The position numbers were made by a program, and so were the translations under genes. Positions 10,962-22,600 of a stretch of 64,000 nt of DNA are shown piece by piece. The first letter of the stretch is position 1. Every line of letters starts with the position of its first letter. Under the pieces are notes generated by a model. It worked only from the letters and a program-made list of their open reading frames with translations. It was not told the origin of the DNA and searched no databases. The DNA comes from Ciona intestinalis (taxonomy: Eukaryota > Chordata > Ascidiacea > Phlebobranchia > Cionidae): NCBI RefSeq assembly GCF_000224145.3, contig NC_020174.2:2091056-2155055 (forward strand). Reading direction: 5' to 3'.

Positions 10962-13900
10962 TGAACGTATCACCTATTAAAGATGTTCTTGTACATAAAC
11001 TAACTCTGTACAATAAACGTCCAGTCTGGTTTCATGGGTATTTGCTACCTTACGTAGTAGCATACGTATGTGCAGGGATCTTTTTAACCAAAAATTATGA
11101 CACTGAAAACTACGAGTATGGTATTATTATTGCTGTAGCCATATTTTTGCTTCAAGCACTCACAATTCTGTCTTGCTTTTGGTCAGTTCACTGGAGGTGT
11201 TGGTTAACTTGTTCTGAGGTAATGATGTACTATGTATTACGATAATAAGCGTGCCATTGCACAGTGGATAGTGGGCACCTGTATAACCCAAAAGTAATGG
11301 GTTCAAGGCTCATTACTACCATTGTGGGCAAGACACTTAACAGCAATTGCTCCAACCCAGTGGTCACTAATGAGTTGTCTAAGTTATCAGTCATACAAAG
11401 AAACAACCACCAACAAAGTAACATACGTGTTAACTCATAAGCGGTTACAAGGTGTGTGAAATAGAACACCCATGTTATAAGAACTGTCATTTTCTGGCCA
11501 CGCGAGGATAAAGCAAGTTACACTCATTCATTCATTTTGTAGGCTTCTTCACCTGGCATTTCCAGCTTTGCGAAAGTTGTTCCAACACCACACAATGGTT
11601 CAGTGGAATTAGTTCCAATTTTTAAAACAGAAAATGGGAATGGAGATCAGAAAATATGGTTGGAATTTCAAAAGGTTTTATATTATTACTTTAAGCTTTA
11701 GTCCGTCAATAGGTGTTGTGTTTATGTCTGTAGATACATATTTTAATTTAATTTCAATTAGGTGATTTATGTTTTTGATCATGAAGAAAAGAAGAGATTT
11801 GAGGCTGTATCTTTTCCTGTGGAAGAAAGGTTTCAATTTTATCAAAACTGTAAAGGATTTCAAACGGAACAGGAATATGAAGTTGCACAGCAAATATATG
11901 GAAAAAATGAGTAAATATGAATGCAACTTGGTTTATTTAAGTGTACAAATTAGCAGCAAAAACGTATCGCAAAACTGTTACAAAAACTTACTGTCACAAA
12001 TGGCGAATTTAGCAATGTTTTTTTTCCATATGCTTTGTAACAATGTATCATAATTTAGACAAAAAACAAATCACAAATACTGTTACACTTAATAACTATT
12101 TACAATTTACATATTGCGACCTCTTATTTTAAACCTTGTATTTAATACAGAGTTTTTTGGTTTAACATCAATCTTGTTATCACAGAATGGCAATGATCAT
12201 TCCTGATTTTAAAGAACTCTTTCAAGAAAGAGCTACCGCCCCATTTTTTGTGTTCCAGGTAAAAATTAAATTACTTTCCTTCAAGTTATAAACTTTTATT
12301 GATAAACAAATAAAAATAGATTTTCAGCAATAGAACACTTTAAATTTGAAAATGAGCTATTTAACCATAGTTTCATATAAAATAATATATTTTTTAATTC
12401 CCAGGTGTTCTGTGTTGGTCTGTGGTGCTTAGATGAGTATTGGTATTATTCCCTGTTTACTCTCTTCATGCTCGTCACATTTGAAGCTTCATTGGTTTGG
12501 CAACAACTACGAAATATGGCAGAAATACGAAAAATGGGAAATAAAGCTTATCCTATCAATGTAAGTGATTCTGTCCGTTAAAGCAAAAGCAATATTTTTA
12601 ATCAAATTCCAAAATTAACCCACATTTTGAGTTTTTTTTTATTTTTAATGTATAGCTGACAACCCATTAGTGACCATTGAGTTAGGGCAATTGTAGTTAG
12701 GTGTCTTGCCCAAAGTCACAAAAAAAACACAAACAAAAATAATTTCCTACTAAATTACATAACCTGATAACTCAACAGCTGACACGAGGTGTATGAAACA
12801 AAACCTCATGTTATAATAACTGTCCTTGCCCCACCACACCAGGTTAAACGTTCATTCGTTTATTCTATGTGTACTCAGGTGTTTCGCTGCAGAAAATGGC
12901 GGCCTATACCTAGTGATGAACTTGTGGCTGGGGACATCATTTCCCTCACAAGGTCATCTTCTGTTCCTGGAGAGGAGAAACATGTTCCTTGTGATCTTCT
13001 CATCCTGAGAGGACGAATGATCGTGGATGAAGCGATGCTGACCGGAGAATCAATACCTCAAATGAAAGTTAGTAAAAATATTATAGAAACAACCTTAAAG
13101 CATAGGCACCAAACTTTTTAAAATGCAGGGGAGGCAGACAGTTAGACACCTTTTTCTATAAAACAAAGTTTCTATGAAACAAACCTAACTTAGTAATTCG
13201 AATATTTACTGTTTATTTTAATCTATAAGGGTGAGGTTCTTGTTAGATGACCTAGGACTTGTGCCAGATTTGGCCCAGTAATGATTAATACAATGCAGAA
13301 AAACCTTTACTGTTAAATGCAGTGTAGAAAATTCTGTGATATGCCATAGAAGTTATGTAGTTATGTTTATGTAAATGTTTCTGATGACTCTTGACAGTTA
13401 AAAAACATATTTAAGACCAAAAATACTCAAAGTTTTGCCCTTTTTTAAAATGAAATATATATAATGTATATATATATATACATGTCATTTCTTTTGCAGG
13501 AATCAATAGAAAATGTAGATCCTGAAAAAAATCTTGATTTATCGGTTCATTCACGTGTCCATGTAGTTAGCGGAGGTACTCGTATCGTACAACATGACCC
13601 ACCCCCACGTACTGGGGCAAAGGAGGGAGCTTCCAGACCACCAGATAATGGATGCGTTGCATTCGTACTTAGAACTGGCTTCAATACTTCTCAGGTTTGT
13701 TAAATAGTTTTTAAAGTAGAAAATTTGTTACTTTTCTTTGTCCATTGACAATGTTTGTAAGGATAACTTAAAACCGGTAACATTTTGAAAATATTGGTCA
13801 TATGTCAATACACAAATTTTGGTTATAAATAAAAAATACCTGTTATATACAATGGTTATTAATTTAAATACACTTTACTTAATTTCTGTTCAATACTTTA

Positions 13901-16900
13901 TTGTTATCAGATTAACCTTTAGCTTGAGTTGTTTGTTTTGTCAAGTACAATATTAACATTAAACTTAAATAAAAACTTCTCAGGGAAAATTGCTTCGTAC
14001 AATTCTGTTTGGTGTCAAGAGAGTAACTGCAAATAATCTAGAAACATTTGCTTTTATACTATTTCTATTGATGTTTGCAATAGCTGCATCTTCCTATGTT
14101 TGGATTGTGGGTAAGTAGTCAAGTCATTTTATGTCATAGCCATATATTGTCACCATATAAGTTATTAAATGAGACTTGCTTCCACCTCTGATCTGGCTGG
14201 AAAAAGACACTCGCTGTAACACGGGTGATCTGTTTTATACACCTTGTGCCCACTTACGAGTTACCACAAATGTAACTTTGTAGCTGCTTGATTTTTTTAT
14301 TTTTTATTGTATATGTACATCTATATATATGTATATAAAGGCATGTTACAATGTTTGATCTTGCATTTTGTAAATATGTTATATTTAACAGGGAGTGCTG
14401 ATCCAAACAGAAGTCGTTACAAATTAATCTTGAACTGTGTCCTCATCCTAACATCAGTAGTTCCCCCTGAGCTTCCAATAGAACTTTCGCTCGCTGTCAA
14501 TTCTTCCCTTCTTGCTCTTTCAAAATTACGTAAGTTTATAAATTGTAAATCTTTTTTAAGCAAAGGTTCCAAAACTGGGGCTGTACATCAGTTTTAGAGT
14601 GTCGGCAATGTACAGCAATGATTTTGATTCAGTATTAAAGCGTTTTTCTTTTTATCATTGGTGTTGTTTTGCATATTTCTTGTAGCATTTTTTGGTGGGG
14701 GGGTCGTAAAATATAAAAATAATTGTCAATTTCATGTTGGTATTATACAAGAAATGAACAACTGATTAAAAGGGTTGACCATTTTGGACATAATTGTTTC
14801 ATGTTGCTTTACAGACGTATTCTGCACTGAGCCGTTTCGTATTCCATTTGCTGGGAAAATAGATATCTGTTGTTTTGATAAAACTGGAACACTTACTAGT
14901 GATAAACTAGTGGTAGAAGGAATTGCAGGTAAGCAAGTTATTGCTGTTAATAAGAACTAAACACTTTCATATAATTGAGCCTCTTCTGCCAAAGCACAAT
15001 AGTTAGCGCACCTCCCTCTAACCTAAAGAATGCTGGTTCGAGGCTTGTTGTTGTTATCATCGTGGGCGTATTCGAGGCTTGTTGTTGTTATCATCGTAAG
15101 TTCTTAGACAAGACACTTACCGACAATTGCTTCAGCCCAGTGGTCACTAATGGGTTGTTTTGTCAAATTATCCTACAGCCATACATAAAATCAAAACATC
15201 CCAAAGCGTATAATCACCCACAAAGTTACAACATACATGGTAAATCATAAGCAGGCACGAGGTGTATGAAACAGAACATTTGTGGTATACCGAGTGTCCT
15301 TGCTCACCACCCAAGGGTAAATAAGTTTTATTTATTCATTAACAAAAAAATGAAGTTACTTGTTGGAAAAAGCTTTAATAAGATTATGTTTTCCAGGTAT
15401 TTGTTCTGAAGAACAATCTTCGCATGTGGATAATTTTAATGAATTATGTGAGGTGACAAATTCACCTGTTGATACACAGAAGGTAATTCATTTTACGAAA
15501 TGCTTTAGCAACAAAATGATTATTCCAATGTATAAGAAATGAAACGATATTGCTAAAAATTTTTTTTTTAATTGCTTAGAATTTAGATTAATAAATAACT
15601 TCTTTCAAGTAGTTTTTGCTCACAGCGTGTGTATAACGACTGTCATTTTGTTACTAATTCCCTTCTCTTTGTTGTTGTATTAATTAACCTGATCTTCGCT
15701 ACTGTATTCAAAGAAATAAATAAAAGTTATGTTATGTTTTGTCTAGATATCTATTTAGTATGCAATATGCAACATTTTTAATATATGGGTTGTTGCTACG
15801 TGTAGAAGTTATGTTATACTTATGGGTTCTGATGTTATACCTGTATAATTTTTGTTTAGTATGACTTAATGCTTATAGGAGTCTAACAATAATTGAATTG
15901 ATAGGTCCTTGCCACATGCCATGCTTTAATGAACATGGATGATGAATTAGTTGGTGATCCATTAGAACAAGCAATGTTGAAAGCAGTTGACTGCACACTT
16001 ACTAAAGGTGGGTGGTTGTGTGAAAATTTATTATATGACCATTTCCGTTTTTGTGTATATATGGTTATATGTTCTCTGTTGTTCAAAACAGCAAGTAAAG
16101 TGTTGTTTTTTTGGGTTATACATATTTTTTATTTCTTATTTATTTTTTTGTTATATAGAGTAGGCGATATATATACATATATTCTGTTATATACTTTTTT
16201 CTGTTATATATGGAAGAGGTCCTACAGCGAGAAATGTCACAGGACATAGAATCTAGGCCAGAGTTGGTCCATTACCCCTAAATAGAGTTTAACTTTTGTT
16301 TAATTATTTAGTTTTATATAGTTTAACTGTATGCATTGCTTGGTCTATTTGAATAAAAGCCTTACACGTTGTTGCGAAAAAATGTTTTAGTTTATTAAAC
16401 CTTTTTAAAAATATTAGGGGAAAAAATTGTTCCAAATTTATTATTACTTTTTTTAAAATCTTTACAGGAGATGTGATTATTCCCAAAAGGAAGATTCCTG
16501 GATTCCAACCTCTCAAAGTTGTCCAAAGATTTCACTTCAGTTCACTTTTAAAGGTGTGGCCGCCATTTTTATATTGAACTTTTTTTTTTAGATTTGAGCT
16601 TTAATTCCATACAAAGTTCAGTATAAGTAATCAAACTGTATTAAAAATTGCAAGAAAACAATATAAAATTCCAAATAAGAATCATAATAACATTAAACTA
16701 AAGAGTTGAATTGGGTTATCTAAATTGCCGGCCGTATGTAAATAATAATCACCCGCAAAGTTACCTATGTGGTAACTCGAAAGCAGGCATAAGGTGTATA
16801 AAACCAGAACACCCTTGTTATACCCATTTTCGTTTTCGGCCATGCGAAGATAAAGCAAGGTACATTCATACTCAAACTAAACAATTGTATTCTTCACTCA

Positions 16901-19587
16901 GAGAATGAGTGTTATTGTCAGCCAAGAAGAATTTGGTTCCATTGATCTTATTTATCATGTCACAATCAAAGGAGCAGCTGAAACACTTAAACCAATGGTA
17001 GGTGAACTGTTGCTGAACCAAACATAAGTTTGTGCGCATTAAACCAGTGTGTTTGCATTTTTTCACCCAAAAAATGAAAATCGTTTATCACATATACAGT
17101 TTTTCTGGGGTATTTGTTCAAATTGTATTGTATAATATTTCATATTGTGACACAGCGCTATACAGAAAAAAACACACACAAAGTTACATTTGGTGACTAG
17201 TAAGCTGGCAGGAGGTGTATGAGACAACACCTGTGTTATCACGACCGGCATTGTCCCACCGACAGGATAAAGCAAGTTAAATTGTCTACATTCTTTATTA
17301 GCGTATATTTAAGTTACATTAATTCATTCATTTTGCCAACAGTTCTCAGATATTCCATCCAACTATGATTTACTTCATCAAAGTTTATCTCAACGAGGAG
17401 CACGAGTTCTTGCTCTTGGTTTTCGAACTCTTGGAAAAGGATTCTCGTCACAAGATGTAATATTTAGTTAATATAACTTGCGTACGATTTTGCATAGGAT
17501 TTAAAGTTGTTTTACAATAATTTAGCAATACTTTTTCTTGATTAAAACAAAACATATATTTAAAATTGAATTTCCTCAATATCCACAAAGTTATGTATGT
17601 GGTAACTTGTAAGTTGGCATAGGGTTTATATAATGGAATATCCGTATTCTAATTATATTTTGTTAGCCAACTGTTTAGGTAAGGTTTTTACCTTGCTGAT
17701 TCTTTTTCACAGGACATTTATAGCGGTTAGTTTTTGTGATTTTTTTAAATCTTTCAACAGAAAATAACTGATCCATAAAATTTCACTTATTAATAGATCC
17801 GAGCTTTGAAAAGAGAGGATGTCGAAAAAAATTTAACTTTCGTTGGTTTTATCATTGTTTCAAGTCCACTGAAGCACGACTCAAAGTCGGTCATGCGAGA
17901 AATCCGTCATGCTTCACATCATGTGTGTAATATGTTGAAAAAGTGTTTTTATCCTTAAATATTTAATAGGTTAAAAACGTGTTTTTGTATTGCTAAATAT
18001 TTATTTTTTGGTTAAAAACCGGTTTTTATTGTTAAATAAGTGTTTGTTCAGGTTAAAAAAAATGTTTTATCATTAAATATTTATTTTTTTTAGGTTACTA
18101 TGATAACAGGAGACAACCCATTGACTGCATGTCATGTAGGGAAAGTTTTACGATTCTGCGGAAAAGAGGGTTGTCTTATACTCACGCAACTTGGTGAGTA
18201 TTATTCCGCTTCTGTTGAAGACCTAATACTAGAACTCTAACATTTTAACCAAATCAGTCATTTTTAATATAAAGTTAAGCTATTTTATGATACGGTACGG
18301 TGGGGTAAGATGGGACATATTCTCTGTTCGTGTACCGTTTTGTAGTAAACGAAAAATATTTACAGAATTATATAACTGAATCCTCACGACTTTATAAGAG
18401 CGTTGTTAGTTGTTGAAAACACCATCACGATATATAGGGTTTAACTTCTAATGTTATTCAATCTTACTCCACCCTATATTAAGTTGAGGGCCTTTTCCTT
18501 TTTTTTAGAAAATGGACAATGGGTTTGGAAATCAATTGATTGCCAAGATGTTTATGATTTGGACACCAAAGATTGGCAAGCTGTGCTTAAATCTGGTTAC
18601 AATCTGTGCATGACGGGAGACGTGAGTAATAACCAATAACTTTTATGTATATTTTGGTATGGTGTGTTTAAACACTGTTTCTAGATTAATTTCTTTTTGT
18701 TTATTTTATCAGACTTTTCCGAATAATTTTATGAATATTATTTTAGGGTCTGTCCCACTTGCAAAATCTTGATCAAAAATATCTTGGAAGAATTCTCCCA
18801 AATGTTCGAATATTTGCAAGAGTTAGTCCTAAACAGAAGGAACAGGTTGGTAAAGTTGATTTTATTGTGTCTGCCTCTAACACAGAGGTTACTGGTTCAA
18901 GGCCAGTCACTGCTGTTGCCAATGTGTTTTGGGCAAGACACTTAACGGCAATTGCTCCAACCTAGTGATCACTAATGGGTTATACATAAAAAAATCACCC
19001 CAAACTTACAAATGTGGTAACTCGTAAGCGGACACAAGGTGTATAAAGCAATAGCGAAAAAAGTCAGTACAACACAGCTGTTTTGTTTTATACACCTTCT
19101 GCCGGCCTAGTTACCACACGACACATATGTAACTTTGTGGGTGATTTTTTCTGTGTGGTCGACAATTTAAACAAACCATTAGTGACCGCTGGGTTTAAGC
19201 TACACTTGTGTTAATCATATATTCAACATTAGATAATTACTTCACTTAAACAACTTGGATTAAACGTGTTGATGTGTGGAGATGGAACGAATGATGTTGG
19301 TGCACTTAAACACGCACATGTTGGTAAGTTAGTTCAATTACACGCGTTTGCTATAATTACAATTCCCAATAAATTTGTTGGTAAAATAATAAAAGATCAT
19401 ATTGCTAAGTTGAATATTTTCTGCCATTTTGTAGATATAAAAAATTGTCACTTTTCGTTGCTATGCAAATCAATGTGTGTTTTGTCTCTAGCACTGTAGT
19501 TAGTGTTTGTAGGTAAATGATTTTACATTATTTATTTATTGCAAATATACTCTTTTTTATCAGAATTAAAGAAATAACTAAAAAAAA

Positions 19588-19626
<39 letters not shown>

Positions 19627-22600
19627 TAAAAAGTTATATTCACCTTTTAAAACTAATGTATAAAATATATATAGATATATTTAAAAAATCAACATTATAT
19701 CTAAAAAACGTATTCATCTTTTGATACAGGTGTTGCTTTATTGAGCAATGCACCGGGAAAGAATATAAAACCACACGAAGAATCAGATAAACATGAAAAT
19801 AGAAAAATATCAAACGAAAAAGAAACTGAAAATGATCGAAATAAAGGAAAAAATAAAATGGACAAACCAAGAGGGGCAAGGAATCGGTTTGTTTAAGTTT
19901 GTGTAAAAAATTATATTATTTACATTAATTGCAAAAGTAAACATTTATTAAGCTTTTAGTGAATTTTGGAGTGACACTCGAACATAGAAAATTTAAATAA
20001 TTATTAATTAATGTGGTGAATGTGATATACTTTGGCTCTGCTTGTTTATATAGACACCTAACAGCAGGGTAAAATCTTGGTTGAAATTGTTAAAATATAG
20101 TTATACTCATAGTTGTCAAACGCAGGAAACCTTATTAATTAATGTGGTGAATGAAATATACTTGAGTGTTTTACACAATGTTGTTTTGTCCCTACACCCT
20201 GTCTTTTGGCTAAAATTTTCACCGTGATTAAAAAAAAAGACAAACAAAAGTTATTATTATTATTAGTATGCAGCAACAACAACAGAGACAAAGTGATGTT
20301 CCAAGAAGAGCAAAAAAACTGAAAGAAATGTTGGACGAGATGGAAAGTGAATCGCAAGTTGTTAAGATGGGAGATGCGAGCATTGCCGCTCCATTTTCAT
20401 ACAAGCTAACAAGCATATTAGCAAGTAAGTATGTATATGTTGTGACCTTCTGTCTTTATAAGTAGATATTAAGTTGTCAGTAAAACCAAAACGCACACAT
20501 CGACACACGGTATTTAATGAGTAACCTGTTACTTGTCAAATGACATTTCGTTATTAACTCGTTGGTAAAACTAACACACACACAATGTGTGATAACCTTC
20601 TGATGTAAACTGTAATAAATATAAACGATCTTATACGACACTGTAACACTTTATATTCATCAAATACCGCAAGGAGTAAAATTCCATGTTTCCTGATCGT
20701 TTTTTGAACAATTAACAACCCTCTTTTAAGAGTTACAGGGCTATGGTTATATAGTTCTGTAAATATTCTTTGTTTACTACCAAATGTGACGAGAAAGAGA
20801 ATAAAAAAATACAGAGTTATAGAATTGCTAAAATTGTTGAAAACACGATCAGGAAATTTGTGATTTAGGTGCTAACAGTATTCCATCTTCCCCCACAGTA
20901 ATACTACTGTATTTGCTAAACCTACAACTCTATCTAGCCTTTAACTTTATTATGTTCCATAGTATGCCACATCATTAAGCAAGGCAGATGTACTTTGGTC
21001 ACAACGTTGCAAATGTTCAAAATTCTAGCACTCAATGCATTGGTCTTAGCTTACAGCCAAAGTGTGTTATATCTTGACGGTGTCAAATTTTCTGACAGTC
21101 AAGCTACATTGCAGGGGTTACTTCTTGCTGGTTGCTTTCTCTTTGTATCAAGAAGCAAGGTTAATATTCCTATTTATTAATACATGTTTATTCTATTTGG
21201 GTGAGATCCCCTTGTGTGGCACACCATGAGTTCTAGGATTTAGACCGGGATTAATACATGTTTACAAAAAATTCTGATTTAGTAAAACATATTTTGTTAC
21301 TTACATTCTATCATGCAAAATAAATATTCTTTTAGCGACTCATCTGGTATAAAAATCTAGTTATTTTCAATGTTTTATCCTGATGAAATCTTGCCCTATG
21401 GCAGATGAAAAATCACAAGTACACTGGTTTTTGTACCAGATGAGCCGCTAAAAGATTCTTAAAACATTTTTATACAATGCATTTTATTAAAAAGGAAACA
21501 CCCTACTGTTTAATATTAGTAAAGACTATTACTTATCTAAACTTAGTCAGATAAATGCAGTTGTTATAACACCGGTGTCCTATTTTATACATCCTATGTT
21601 CGCTTAAGAGTTACCAAGTATGCAGCTTTGTGGGTGATTGTGATTTTAATATCTTATACCTATTCTTGATGTAAGTTATAGAAAACAAATTTTAATTTAC
21701 AAGTAAGTTATAAAAAAACAATTTCTGAGTCATAGCAGACTTATTTCTATTTAGAATTAATATCCGTATTCCCAATTTAGCCTCTGAAAGTTCTTTCCAA
21801 ACAACGTCCGTTACCAAACATATTCAACTCATACACAATTCTAACAATTCTCTGCCAATTTTCCATCCATTTCTATTCTCTCTACTATCTGGTCTCACAA
21901 GCCAAAGCTAGAGACCCAAGGTGAGGCCTAACTGAATGAACAAATGTAACCTATTTATCCTTGCATAGCATGCCAACGATAGTTGTTATAGCGTGGGTGT
22001 TCTGTTTTATAACCTCGTGCCTGCAAATGAGTTACCAAATGTTTAACTTTAGGGGTTACTAGTTGTTGTTTTATCAATTATTATAACAAATTTTGAATAT
22101 TATTTAAGAAGTGTCGCTTGTAGCAGTGAAAAACCATTGGTGGCCAATTGGTTGAAGCAACTGTCGTTAAGTGTCTTGCTAAAGAATAATTACACATACA
22201 ATAGTGACAGAATTGACCCTCTAACAAGTATTGTTAAGTTACTACTTACTAGACGAATATCGTCTTTGTATGTGTATACATCACACACGCACTACGTCAC
22301 ACGAGACATTATTTGCCTGTGAATGCTACATGTCTTGATATAACCACTAATCCATCAGTTGTATCAAGATTCACAAATACATGTAGTGTACTGTTGTTTC
22401 ATTTATTATGCCTTTCCCTAACTAATTCTATCCGTGGAGTTAATCCAATTATTCATTGGGTTCATTGTAAATAAACCAAGCTTTGAAATAGGTTGTACCT
22501 TATCATTACAACGCAAGCACTTTATGTACGTCGCTAGTTTGTATTATGTTTAATGCAATACTTAATAATTCTATATGCAGGGACAATGTTGATATTGAAG

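Noticed and set aside
11219-17342. SINE insertions as creators of these introns
   Set aside because: Not claimed: exon number is close to that of vertebrate ATP13A1, so most introns are probably ancient and only filled by SINEs. Kept as a question under findings.
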